Origin: Acidobacterium sp.
GTDB lineage: Bacteria > Acidobacteriota > Terriglobia > Terriglobales > Acidobacteriaceae
Length of the DNA: 55,036 nucleotides
Reading direction: 5' to 3'
Assembly (NCBI GenBank): GCA_003131625.1
Contig: PKVY01000139.1
Location: 476-55,511, forward strand
The stretch's first letter is position 1. Each line of letters starts with the position of its first letter. Positions 7,454-17,053 of this stretch are shown piece by piece. The notes beneath the pieces were generated by a model that saw nothing but the letters and a program-made list of their open reading frames with translations, was not told the DNA's origin and ran no database searches. The position numbers and the translations under genes were made by a program.

Positions 7454-8320
7454 ATGATGCAACGCCTCTACGTTCCGCCGGCGCCGCTGGCTTCTTTCAT
7501 CCGATGCTTCTGGTATTGGGAAGGCACGCCCCATCACCCCAGCGCGCCAACAGAGGGGGCACCGGGGGCCCCGACGCCACAACCCCACGCTCGCGAGCGG
7601 CTGCTGCCGAATGGCGAGGCGTCGATTGTCTTCAATCTGCGCGATGAGGAGATGCGTCTCTACGACGCGGACGATCCGAGCCGATTTGTGTCGTGCGGGC
7701 TGGCCGGGCTTACCGGCGCGCGGACCCACTGCTTTGCAATCGATACGGCGGCGGAGGAGTGGGTGGTGGGGATCCAGTTCCGGCCGGGTGGGACGTTTCC
7801 GTTCTTCCGCGAGCCAGCGGGGGAAGTGGCGAATCGTTCGATGCCTCTGGAAGACCTGTGGCGGGACGCAGCAGGCGAGATTCGCGAGCAGTTGCTGGCG
7901 GCGTGTTCGGCGGATGCGATGTTCGCGGTTCTTGAGCGAGCCCTGATGGCGCAACTGGTGCGGGGGCTGGAACTGCATCCCGCGATCGAATTTGCCCGAG
8001 GTCATATTTGCCGCGCGCCCCAGGTCGCGACGGTGTCGGGCGTGATGGAGAGCATTGGGCTGAGCCAGAGGCGGTTCATCGAGCTATTCCGGGAGCAGGT
8101 GGGGCTGACGCCGAAGGCGTTTTGCCGGGTGCGGCGTTTCCAGCGGGTGCTGGAGGCGGTGCATCGACGGAAATCGGTGGACTGGGCGCAGGTGGCGCTG
8201 GATGGCGGCTATTACGACCAGGCCCATTTCATTCACGATTTTCAGGGCTTTTCGGGGCTCACGCCTGCGGCGTATCTGGCGCTGGCGACGGAACACCTGA
8301 ATCACGTGCCGATGGCGTAA
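7454..8320 (+). CDS. AraC-family transcriptional regulator
   Basis: 288 residues. The N-terminal sensing domain begins RLYVPPAPLASFIRCFWYWE, characteristic of the DUF6597-type AraC proteins, and includes FRPGGTFPFF near residues 112-121. The C-terminal AraC DNA-binding domain has two helix-turn-helix units: IGLSQRRFIELFREQVGLTP and, ahead of the end, ALDGGYYDQAHFIHDFQGF. ATG 7454 (or 7457) follows a GGTGG; a TTG at 7412 would add 14 residues. It lies upstream of a PhnB-like protein and a YjbR protein on the same strand, a common soil-bacterial grouping. The inducer is unknown. Confidence 0.85.
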   Translation: MMQRLYVPPAPLASFIRCFWYWEGTPHHPSAPTEGAPGAPTPQPHARERLLPNGEASIVFNLRDEEMRLYDADDPSRFVSCGLAGLTGARTHCFAIDTAAEEWVVGIQFRPGGTFPFFREPAGEVANRSMPLEDLWRDAAGEIREQLLAACSADAMFAVLERALMAQLVRGLELHPAIEFARGHICRAPQVATVSGVMESIGLSQRRFIELFREQVGLTPKAFCRVRRFQRVLEAVHRRKSVDWAQVALDGGYYDQAHFIHDFQGFSGLTPAAYLALATEHLNHVPMA

Positions 8321-8399
8321 CGCGCAGGAGCCCCTTCAAATTTTTACAATCCTCCCTGAGCGGCGCAGGGCCACAATGGTTCTCATCCCAGGAGGGATT

Positions 8400-8861
8400 A
8401 TGTCTCCAGTGAAAGCAGTTCCCGAGGGCTACCACAACGTCCAGCCCTATCTGCATATTCGCGGGGCCGCGCAGGCCATCGAGTTTTATAAAAAGGCATT
8501 CGGAGCGACCGAGATTATGCGCATGCCACAGCCGGACGGCCGCCTCGGCCACGCCGAAATCCGGTTTGGCGACTCCGTGGTGATGCTCGCCGATGAGCAC
8601 CCCGAGCGAGGCATCCATGGACCGGAGCACTACGGGGGTGCGCCCATGACGCTGATGTTCTACACGGAGGACTGCGACGGGATTTACCGGAAGGCGCTCG
8701 GGGCCGGTGCGAAGAGCGTGCGGGAGCCCACGGATCAGTTCTATGGCGATCGGATGGCGGGGGTCGAGGATCCGTTCGGATTCCAGTGGTACATCGCGAC
8801 GCATATTAAGGATGTGTCTCCGGAGGAGATGAATGCGGCGATGGCGGCGCAGAAACCGTGA
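8400..8861 (+). CDS. PhnB-like glyoxalase/bleomycin-resistance fold protein
   Basis: 153 residues with two vicinal-oxygen-chelate repeats: NVQPYLHIRGAAQAIEFYKK (about 15-34) and MTLMFYTEDCDGIYRKALG (about 81-99). The conserved ends FGDSVVMLADE and WYIATHIKDVSPEE match PhnB/YdcE-like proteins. A strong AGGAGG lies 8 bases before ATG 8400. The metal site is only partly visible, so glyoxalase activity cannot be claimed. It overlaps the following YjbR gene (GTGA at 8858-8861). Confidence 0.85.
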   Translation: MSPVKAVPEGYHNVQPYLHIRGAAQAIEFYKKAFGATEIMRMPQPDGRLGHAEIRFGDSVVMLADEHPERGIHGPEHYGGAPMTLMFYTEDCDGIYRKALGAGAKSVREPTDQFYGDRMAGVEDPFGFQWYIATHIKDVSPEEMNAAMAAQKP

Positions 8862-9238
8862 CGACCGCCGCAGAGTTTCGCCGTCTGGCACTGAGCCTGC
8901 CGGAAGCGGAGGAGCGCGAGCACATGCATCATCCGGATTTCCGCGTGGGCGGGAAAATTTTCGCGACTCTGGGCTATCCGGACAAGAACTGGGGGATGGT
9001 GAAGCTGTTCCCGGATCAGCAGGCGGAGTTCGTTGCGGCGAACCCGAAGATGTTCGCGCCGGTGAAGGGCGGGTGGGGCAAGCAGGGCGGCACCAATGTT
9101 CTGCTGAAGGAGGCGAGCCAGGAGCGGGTGCGAGAGGCGCTGACCGCGGCGTGGCGGAATACGGCGGGGAAGGGGCTGGTTGCAGCAGAGGTCGCGCCGG
9201 TTCCGAAGCCACGGCCCGCAAAGAAACGCCGAGGCTGA
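8858..9238 (+). CDS. MmcQ/YjbR family protein
   Basis: 126 residues starting at GTG 8858, translationally coupled to the glyoxalase-fold gene. FRRLALSLPEAEEREHMHHP, FRVGGKIFATLG, a VKLFPDQQAEF segment and a final helix (VREALTAAWRNTA) are typical of the CyaY-like YjbR fold, annotated as possible DNA-binding. A basic tail of Pro/Lys/Arg follows. Function is unknown in the family. It often sits next to PhnB-like genes, as here. Confidence 0.85.
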   Translation: MTTAAEFRRLALSLPEAEEREHMHHPDFRVGGKIFATLGYPDKNWGMVKLFPDQQAEFVAANPKMFAPVKGGWGKQGGTNVLLKEASQERVREALTAAWRNTAGKGLVAAEVAPVPKPRPAKKRRG

Positions 9239-9243
9239 GTCGG

Positions 9244-9271
9244 ATGGTCGCGTTTAGATGGACGCGTTTAG
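9244..9271. repeat. 14-base direct repeat in heptamer phase
   Basis: ATGGTCG CGTTTAG is followed at once by ATGGACG CGTTTAG, that is, two 14-mers made of two 7-base units with one mismatch. The array lies between the convergent ends of the YjbR gene and recR and contains the recR stop codon. Confidence 0.75.
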
Positions 9272-9867
9272 ATCGTATGACGGCCTTCGAGGGCGCGGGT
9301 CATGGTGACTTCGTCGGCGTACTCAATGTCGCTGCCGGCGGGAACGCCGGTGGCGATGCGGGTGATGCGCACCTGAGAGGATCGCAACAAGTCGGCCAGC
9401 CAGATTGCGGTGGCTTCCCCTTCGACGGTGGGCGAGGTGGCGAGGATAATTTCGTCGAGTTCGCCACGGTTGGCGCGCGCGACGAGATTGCCGGTGCGCA
9501 GATGCTCGGGTCCGACGCCGTGGAGGGGCGAGAGCGTGCCGTGCAGGACGTGGAAGACGCCGTTCCAGGAGCGGGTCTTTTCGATGGTGCCGATATTGGT
9601 TGGCTCCTCGACGACGCACACCAGGCGCTGATTGCGGGTGGGGCTGGCGCAGTAGAGGCAGGGATCGACGTCGGTGATGTTGTTGCAGATGGAACAGAGG
9701 CGGAGGCGCTCTTTGACGTCGCGGATTGCGGAGGAAAGAGCTACAGCATCCTCGTCATCGGAGCGCAGGATGTGAAAGGCGAGGCGCTGCGCGGATTTGT
9801 TGCCGATGCCGGGCAGCTTGCGCAGCTCTTCGATGAGGCGCGCCATGGGTTCCGCGAATCGTGACAA
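9268..9867 (-). CDS. recR: Recombination mediator protein RecR
   Basis: 199 residues, the normal RecR length. RecR works with RecO (and RecF) to load RecA at gaps. The helix-hairpin-helix LRKLPGIGNKSAQRLAFHIL is near residues 16-35, the four-cysteine zinc finger (CSICNNITDVDPCLYC) near 58-73, and the Toprim domain (VCVVEEPTNIGTIEKTRSW, then ATSPTVEGEATAIWLADLL) beyond residue 80. No dnaX or YbaB gene, the usual neighbours, is next to it in this window. Confidence 0.96.
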   Translation of the reverse strand: MSRFAEPMARLIEELRKLPGIGNKSAQRLAFHILRSDDEDAVALSSAIRDVKERLRLCSICNNITDVDPCLYCASPTRNQRLVCVVEEPTNIGTIEKTRSWNGVFHVLHGTLSPLHGVGPEHLRTGNLVARANRGELDEIILATSPTVEGEATAIWLADLLRSSQVRITRIATGVPAGSDIEYADEVTMTRALEGRHTI

Positions 9868-9879
9868 AGAAGGGCCTCT

Positions 9880-10974
9880 CTAACCCGCGGCGGCGACGGA
9901 ATGGGTGGGTGCTGGCTGGGCGGAGCGGCCGGCGCGCACCGCTTGAGCGAGTTCGGTGAGCAAAGTTCGGGTTTCATCCCAGCCGATGCAGGCGTCGGTG
10001 ATGCTCTGGCCGTAAACCAGCTCGCGGCCAGGGACAAGCTTCTGCGCTCCGGCGACGAGGTTGCTTTCGAGCATAACGCCGACGATGCGGCGGTCGCCGC
10101 CGGCGATCTGAGCGGCAACGTCGCGGCACACGGCGGGCTGGCGGGTGTGGTCTTTGCGGCTGTTGGCGTGGCTGCAGTCGATCATGACGCGCGGTGTCTG
10201 GCCGGATTCTTCGAGGAGGCGGCAGGTCTGGTCCACCGAGGCGGGGTCATAATTGACGGTCTCGCGTCCGCCGCGGAGGATGATGTGGCAATCGGCATTG
10301 CCGGCGGTGAAGAGAATCGCCGACTGGCCGTATTTCGAGTGGCCGAGAAAGGTGTGCGGATGACCGGCGGAGAGGATGGCCTCGATGGCGATCTGCACAT
10401 TGCCGGAGGTGCCGTTCTTGAAGCCGACCGGGCAGGAGAGGCCCGAGGCGAGCTGGCGATGGCCCTGGCTCTCGGTGGTGCGCGCGCCGATGGCGCCCCA
10501 GCTGACCAGCTCGGCGACGTACTGGGGCGAGATCATGTCAAGGAATTCGGTGCCGGCGGGCATGCCCATCTCGGCGAGGTCGAGCAGGAGGCGGCGAGCG
10601 AGGCGGAGGCCATCGTTGATGCGGTAGGACTCGTCGAGGAACGGGTCGTTGATGAGGCCCTTCCAGCCGAGGGTGGTGCGCGGTTTCTCAAAGTAGACGC
10701 GCATGACGATGCGGAGCTCGGGGGCGAGTTCGGTCATGATTTCTTTGAGGCGGCGGGCATAGTCGCGGGCGGCGGTGGGATCGTGGATGGAGCAGGGCCC
10801 GGCGACGACCAGCAACCGGTGGTCGCGCTGGTGCAGGATGTCCACGATCTCGCGGCGCGCATGGAAGACGGTAGCGGAGGCCGTCTCAGTGACGGGCATC
10901 TCCTCTTCCAGGAAGACCGGAGGCAGAACAACTTTTGTAGACCTGATACGCAGGTCGTCCGTGCGATAGAACAT
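9880..10974 (-). CDS. aroG: 3-deoxy-7-phosphoheptulonate synthase, class I-alpha
   Basis: Condenses phosphoenolpyruvate with erythrose 4-phosphate, the first step of aromatic amino-acid synthesis. 364 residues. VVAGPCSIHDPTAARDYARR carries the metal-binding Cys. RVYFEKPRTTLGWKGLINDP and, later, ARTTESQGHRQLASGLS form the substrate site; DCSHANSRKDHTRQ carries the metal His. The residue pattern is that of the AroG/F/H feedback-regulated class. It lies 12 bases after recR on the same strand. A second DAHP synthase of a different subclass is present at 51.7 kb, in DNA of different origin. Confidence 0.94.
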   Translation of the reverse strand: MFYRTDDLRIRSTKVVLPPVFLEEEMPVTETASATVFHARREIVDILHQRDHRLLVVAGPCSIHDPTAARDYARRLKEIMTELAPELRIVMRVYFEKPRTTLGWKGLINDPFLDESYRINDGLRLARRLLLDLAEMGMPAGTEFLDMISPQYVAELVSWGAIGARTTESQGHRQLASGLSCPVGFKNGTSGNVQIAIEAILSAGHPHTFLGHSKYGQSAILFTAGNADCHIILRGGRETVNYDPASVDQTCRLLEESGQTPRVMIDCSHANSRKDHTRQPAVCRDVAAQIAGGDRRIVGVMLESNLVAGAQKLVPGRELVYGQSITDACIGWDETRTLLTELAQAVRAGRSAQPAPTHSVAAAG

Positions 10975-11037
10975 GGGCTTTCCTCAGTGTAAGCGAGGGG
11001 CCGATGTCGCGGTTGCGCGGCCCTCTATGATCGAGGA

Positions 11038-11406
11038 ATGAGGCTGCTGGCTGCGCTGGTGCTGGCGTTCCATCTTGTTTGGATCCTGTGGGTGATCTTT
11101 GGGGCGGTGTGGACGCGCGGGCGCAAATGGCTGACCGGGTTTCATATCGCGTCGATTGTTTGGGGCATGATCGCTGAAGCGGGTCCCTGGCCGTGCCCGT
11201 TGACGATCCTGGAAGACCACCTGGAAGCCGGGGCCGGCATTCAGCCCTATAACGGCGGATGTCTTGTGCATTATCTGGACGCGATCATGTATCCGAACCT
11301 ATCGGTCAGGGTGATCATTGGTTTCGCGGTCGCGGTATGCGCGGCGAACCTGCTGATTTATGTTTGGCGGCTGGTGCAGGCGCTGCGGGCGCGGGCAGCG
11401 AGCTAG
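11038..11406 (+). CDS. DUF2784 family membrane protein
   Basis: 122 residues with three or four helices (LLAALVLAFHLVWILWVIFG, WLTGFHIASIVWGMIAEAG, VIIGFAVAVCAANLLIYVW). The conserved PCPLTILEDHLE segment between helices 2 and 3 identifies DUF2784. Function unknown. Its stop codon TAG shares the palindrome CTAG (11403-11406) with the stop of the convergent gene. Confidence 0.82.
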   Translation: MRLLAALVLAFHLVWILWVIFGAVWTRGRKWLTGFHIASIVWGMIAEAGPWPCPLTILEDHLEAGAGIQPYNGGCLVHYLDAIMYPNLSVRVIIGFAVAVCAANLLIYVWRLVQALRARAAS

Positions 11407-11942
11407 CCGGGTCCGGTGCCGGTCTTGCCGCGCTCCTTCTTGTGGATGTCGAAATAGACGTCCTGAGAGATCGACATCTGGCGCGCCTCATCGGTGGCGC
11501 TTTGCGCGGCTTCGACGGCGGTCTTATGGGGAAAGTCGTAGCTGGGGTCGGAGCCCACGGCATTGAGAGCTGCCGGCCATTTTGCGGTATCGGCGACAAG
11601 TTCCCTGAGGGATTTGCGAATATCGGCGTGGGCCGCATCGTAAGTGTCGAGGTTGTCCTGGAGCTCGTCGCAGAGGTGGGTGAATTCATCAAACCTGGCG
11701 CGGACCTGAGCTTTTTCGTTCGCGGACTTTCCGGGGCCTGCCAGTTGTTTGATTGCGTCGAGACGCTCGTCGATGAACTTCATATAGAGCTTGATGCGCT
11801 CGTTGGGATTGGTCTTGTTATCGCGAATCTGCTGGACCTCGTCCTCGGTGAGGGGATCGCTGGAGTCCTGGGCGCGCAGCCTGGGGGCGAATCCGGCAGT
11901 GAACACAAGGAAGAGGAGGAAGCAGGCGATCCGGCGTGACAT
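11403..11942 (-). CDS. Secreted helical protein, unknown
   Basis: 179 residues. A signal peptide (RRIACFLLFLVFTAGFAPRL, cleavage after RAQ) precedes a charged, all-helical body (LTEDEVQQIRDNKTNPNERI, IKLYMKFIDERLDAIKQLAG). The first ATG with a sensible signal peptide is 11942; the frame continues upstream without recognisable sequence. No domain is recognised. Proteins of this kind occur in Acidobacteria as hypotheticals. Confidence 0.6.
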   Translation of the reverse strand: MSRRIACFLLFLVFTAGFAPRLRAQDSSDPLTEDEVQQIRDNKTNPNERIKLYMKFIDERLDAIKQLAGPGKSANEKAQVRARFDEFTHLCDELQDNLDTYDAAHADIRKSLRELVADTAKWPAALNAVGSDPSYDFPHKTAVEAAQSATDEARQMSISQDVYFDIHKKERGKTGTGPG

Positions 11943-12137
11943 GAGACGACCTCTGCGGATACCACAATATTGGATGCGCGGGGGCGGTCGATGCAAGAGC
12001 CGGTGGCCAGGATTGGGGGCAGATGAAGAAAAGGTCATGAGTGGCAGGGCGGATTACGCCTGTTGACGAACAACGGTCCTACATAAGCCAGCGTCCCTTC
12101 CACAGGTTGGGCGCGGCTTTTCGCGACTGCGGCTGTG

Positions 12138-13337
12138 ATGGGCGTGCTTCCAGGAAGCCCCCGAGGGGTGTGGGTGCCTTTGAGCGATTATTCTTCAGGC
12201 CGGCTGCGGAGGATTGTGCCTGGCGTGACAGTGCTGGCGTTGCTCGCCGGGGCTGCACCGGGCCCGCTCGCCCAGCAAACGAAGGGTGTCTCCTCCAGCG
12301 TGGAAGAGTTGCCGGATGCGCCTGGGTACAGCTCATCGCTGAGGATGATGCACGATTCGGAACAGCAGGCGGCAGCGGCTGGATCGGCGGGACCGGCTGC
12401 TCCGGCGACGATCGAAGGCACAGTCACCGATACGAATGGCGGTGTGGTGGAGGGTGCGCGGGTAATCCTGTCGGGTGAGAAGCCTGGGGATCAACGCGTC
12501 GCGGAGTCGGGGAGCAACGGACAGTTCGTTTTTCTCGGGCTGCCCGCGGACAACTTCAAACTGACGGTGAGCGCGCCGGGAATGGGGACGGTGGTTTCGC
12601 CGCAGATTGTTTTGGGTGCGGGTCAAACACGCTTTCTGCCAGCGATGGTGTTGCCTGTGAACGCGGGAATAACGGAAGTGCGGGTGGTCGGGAACCAGAA
12701 GCAGATCGAAGAGGAAGAGGCCGAAGAAGACATGCATATCGAGGAGAGCCAGCGGGTGCTGGGGGTCATTCCGAACTTCTACAGCAGCTTCGACTGGAAT
12801 GCGCCACCCCTGAACGCGCGGCAGAAGTTTCATCTGGCGTTTCGCTCGGAGATTGACCCCATTACGTTTGTGGGAGCGGCGGCCATTGCCGGCGGGGAAG
12901 AGTACAAGGGGATTTATCCCGGGTACGGAACCGGCTTCAGCGGGTTTGGCAAGCACTTTGCGGCGCAATACGCGAACGATTTCGACAGCCGGATGATCGG
13001 GAGCGCATTGTTGCCGTCGCTGTTTCATCAGGATCCCCGGTATTTCTACAAGGGAACAGGGACGATCCGGTCGCGAACGCTGTATGCGATCAAGTCGGCG
13101 TTCATTTGCCGGGGCGATAACGGGAAGCCAGAGTTCGATTTCTCGCACATTGTGGGGGACTTTGCGGCGGGGACATTGTCGAACCTGTACTATCCGGAGT
13201 CGAACGAGGGGAAAACGCTGGTCTTTACGAACGGCCTGATTGAGATTGCGGGCGAGGCGGGGACGAATCTGGTGCGGGAGTTTGTGCTGCGGGGACTCAC
13301 GACGCACGTGCCTGGGAGTTCAGCGAGGAAGCCGTAG
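12138..13337 (+). CDS. Secreted carboxypeptidase-regulatory-like domain protein
   Basis: 399 residues. The N-terminus has a long signal region (GVTVLALLAGAAPGPLAQQ). A carboxypeptidase-regulatory beta-sandwich follows at about residues 92-175 (TIEGTVTDTNGGVVEGARVI, then GQFVFLGLPADNFKLTVSAP), the module that opens acidobacterial TonB-dependent proteins. The C-terminal half (FYSSFDWNAPPLNARQKFHL, LLPSLFHQDPRYFYKGTGT) is a conserved acidobacterial domain without known function. There is no beta-barrel of receptor size. ATG 12138 and GTG 12135 are equivalent starts. An acidic run (EEEEAEEDMHIEE, about residues 193-205) separates the halves. Confidence 0.72.
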   Translation: MGVLPGSPRGVWVPLSDYSSGRLRRIVPGVTVLALLAGAAPGPLAQQTKGVSSSVEELPDAPGYSSSLRMMHDSEQQAAAAGSAGPAAPATIEGTVTDTNGGVVEGARVILSGEKPGDQRVAESGSNGQFVFLGLPADNFKLTVSAPGMGTVVSPQIVLGAGQTRFLPAMVLPVNAGITEVRVVGNQKQIEEEEAEEDMHIEESQRVLGVIPNFYSSFDWNAPPLNARQKFHLAFRSEIDPITFVGAAAIAGGEEYKGIYPGYGTGFSGFGKHFAAQYANDFDSRMIGSALLPSLFHQDPRYFYKGTGTIRSRTLYAIKSAFICRGDNGKPEFDFSHIVGDFAAGTLSNLYYPESNEGKTLVFTNGLIEIAGEAGTNLVREFVLRGLTTHVPGSSARKP

Positions 13338-13424
13338 CTCGAGAGTGTGAGCCATGGCGAGACGCGGTGCGCGTATTGCGGCGATCCGACTGGAGACTGG
13401 TTCCGAGTTGATATGCCGGCTCAC

Positions 13425-14654
13425 TTATGGCTCGGCGTAATAAGCGGTGTTGGTGCGGGTGGTGAGTCCGGGTTTGTTGACCTTGACCTGGAGAGTGCGG
13501 TATTCGTCGGGTTGGGCCGAGGGCGTGGACTCGAAGGAGAGCGCGTACCAGGAGTCCGCGTCGGCCAGGCCGGCGGCAATTTCGGCGGCGATGTCCTTGC
13601 TGTCGTCGAGAACCTGGCCGCCGCTCTGGGTGGCGAGAACAGGCAGCGCCAGATCGGCGGCGTTGGCCTGGGCGGACGCCGTAACGGGGGTCATAAAGGG
13701 ACTGTAGTAGCCGCTATTGAGTCCGTCGCTGTGCAGCAGATCGGGAGTCGTGACCGTATCCAGGGTCATCTGCGCTACGCGGATTTCGGTGGAGAGGTCG
13801 GCGATGTGATCGAACAAGCTGCTCTTGACTTCAGGAGTATCGGGGAGAAACCCAGGGCCTGAGAGGAGCGGCCAGCCGGGGCCGATCCAGATGACGATCA
13901 CGCGGCCAGGGACGTCCTCCTGCTGGACGGCGATCTTATTCAGGGCCGTGATGGAAAGCAGAAAACGCTGATTCTGGTCCTCCCATTGAAGGTTGACCTT
14001 CTGCGTGCGGGGCTGGGCTGTGGTCGGCAGGGTGCCGGGACTGCGGAGGCCAGGGAAGAGCTCGTGGTTGTAAGGGTCGCCGGCGGAGTCAGACTGGTGA
14101 ACGTCGCCGGGCAGGTTCTTGAGATAAGTGAGCAGAGCATTAGCGTCATGGGAAGGCGGGCTTACAGCGGCTCCAAAATCGGAGAAATGGGCGATGGCGA
14201 TGGGCCAGGGGAGCGATCCGCGACTTTGAGCGAGAAATTTTTCGACCGCCTTGCGCTCCGAGGCAAAGTTCCTGGCGGAGTTGTTCACCGCGTCGAGCAG
14301 AAGAATGACATGGAGAGGCTGGTCCTTGGCGTTCCCCGTCAGCGGACGAAACGAGCTGATCTTTTGCGGCTGGCCGTTGTCGAGGATAGTGAAATCGTCC
14401 TGGCTCAGGCCGGTGACCGCCTTGCCCGAGGGATCCGTAACGAGCACGTTGAGGATGATGTGGTGGGAGGCTTCGCTGGTGTGCTGGCGCTCTTCGTCGG
14501 AGCGGGGAATGAGCCGCACAGTGGCGTTGGGCGCGGGCTTCGCAGACTGTTCTGGCGCCGGCGAAGCGGGAGTGGTCTGCTGTGCCAGGGAGGAAAGCGC
14601 AAAGCCGATGAACAGAGGGCCGGACCATGTTCCGGACCATCGCAATGCCAGCAT
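13425..14654 (-). CDS. Secreted VWFA-like protein of acidobacterial type
   Basis: 409 residues from ATG 14654. A signal peptide ends near SSLAQQ and is followed by a Pro/Ala-rich linker. The segment HHIILNVLVTDPSGKAVTGL with DFTILDNGQPQKI is the standard entry to the VWFA-like proteins common in Acidobacteria. The Rossmann-like part starts LHVILLLDAVNNSARNF; the metal-binding DxSxS motif is degenerate (D-A-V-N-N-S). The tail SWYALSFESTPSAQPDEYRT is also typical. An ATG at 14705 would add 17 residues before the signal peptide. Confidence 0.75.
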   Translation of the reverse strand: MLALRWSGTWSGPLFIGFALSSLAQQTTPASPAPEQSAKPAPNATVRLIPRSDEERQHTSEASHHIILNVLVTDPSGKAVTGLSQDDFTILDNGQPQKISSFRPLTGNAKDQPLHVILLLDAVNNSARNFASERKAVEKFLAQSRGSLPWPIAIAHFSDFGAAVSPPSHDANALLTYLKNLPGDVHQSDSAGDPYNHELFPGLRSPGTLPTTAQPRTQKVNLQWEDQNQRFLLSITALNKIAVQQEDVPGRVIVIWIGPGWPLLSGPGFLPDTPEVKSSLFDHIADLSTEIRVAQMTLDTVTTPDLLHSDGLNSGYYSPFMTPVTASAQANAADLALPVLATQSGGQVLDDSKDIAAEIAAGLADADSWYALSFESTPSAQPDEYRTLQVKVNKPGLTTRTNTAYYAEP

Positions 14655-16284
<1,630 letters not shown>

Positions 16285-16358
16285 AAAGATTTAATCGGCA
16301 GGTTGCCGCTGGGGCGCTCCGATTGCCGGAGTGTGGAGGGCGGATACTTCAGACGCAG

Positions 16359-16379
16359 TGTCTCCACGTCGAGACATTT
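16359..16379 (+). terminator. Possible weak terminator after eno
   Basis: TGTCTC-CACGTC-GAGACA forms a 6-bp stem followed by TTTG. It lies 75 bases after the eno stop. The T run is short, so it may be only a hairpin. Confidence 0.3.
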
Positions 16380-16435
16380 GATCGGATGCCGCAAGGTCGC
16401 GGGATCGCGGTGAGATGTCCTGGAAGGAGACTCAA

Positions 16436-16981
16436 ATGCGGGAAATAGCATGGTTGTTTCTGCTGGGTACGTTGCCGGTTTTGGCAGCGACGACAACAAC
16501 GGCGAAGCCCGGGATTGGGACCAATGTGGCGGCGTCGAGCGAGAACCCGGCGCCGGAGCATCCGGTGACGGCAGCGCAGGTGCACCAGATACTAGAACTA
16601 ACCGGGACGGCAACGCTGAAACGGGAGATGCTGGACGGGATGCTGCCGTACCTGAAGCAGATGATGCCCTATATGCCAACTGATGTGGTGGCGGACCTGC
16701 AGCGGACGCTGGGGACCGCGAATTTTGAGGGGGCGATGGTGCGGTCGTTTCAGCAGCATTTGTCGACGGAAGATGCCGCGCAGATCATCGCTTTCTACCA
16801 ATCGCCGGCAGGGAAGCACATGGTTGGCGTGATGCCGAAGATTCTCAATGAGGGCCAGGATGCCGGATCGGAACTGGGACAGCAGGTGATGGTCGAGGTG
16901 ATCCAGCGACACAAGGACGAGATCGACGCGGCAGCCAAGGTTTATCACGAGGAGCATCCAGCGTCCGCGCCGCAGCAGTAA
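16436..16981 (+). CDS. Secreted DUF2059 domain protein
   Basis: 181 residues. A signal peptide (REIAWLFLLGTLPVLAA) leads to a Thr/Ala-rich linker and then a helical DUF2059 domain from about residue 45: VHQILELTGTATLKREMLDG, MVRSFQQHLSTEDAAQIIAF, YQSPAGKHMVGVMPKIL. The F/Y-x(n)-SP-x-GK element is diagnostic of the family, which has no known function and is exported. ATG 16436 follows AGGAG. A terminator closes the gene at 16995-17019. Confidence 0.82.
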   Translation: MREIAWLFLLGTLPVLAATTTTAKPGIGTNVAASSENPAPEHPVTAAQVHQILELTGTATLKREMLDGMLPYLKQMMPYMPTDVVADLQRTLGTANFEGAMVRSFQQHLSTEDAAQIIAFYQSPAGKHMVGVMPKILNEGQDAGSELGQQVMVEVIQRHKDEIDAAAKVYHEEHPASAPQQ

Positions 16982-16994
16982 GCAAGATAGCGGG

Positions 16995-17019
16995 ATGCGG
17001 AGCGATGGCTCCGCATTTT
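16995..17019 (+). terminator. Rho-independent terminator
   Basis: ATGCGGAG-CGATGG-CTCCGCAT is a perfect 8-bp stem followed directly by TTTTC, 14 bases after the stop of the DUF2059 gene. Confidence 0.75.
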
Positions 17020-17053
17020 CGTGTGCGCACCAGGGCCAACCAGAGGAGATAGC

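Noticed and set aside
1105-10974. aroK and aroG as one aromatic-pathway operon
   Set aside because: They are on opposite strands and more than 8 kb apart, with unrelated genes between.
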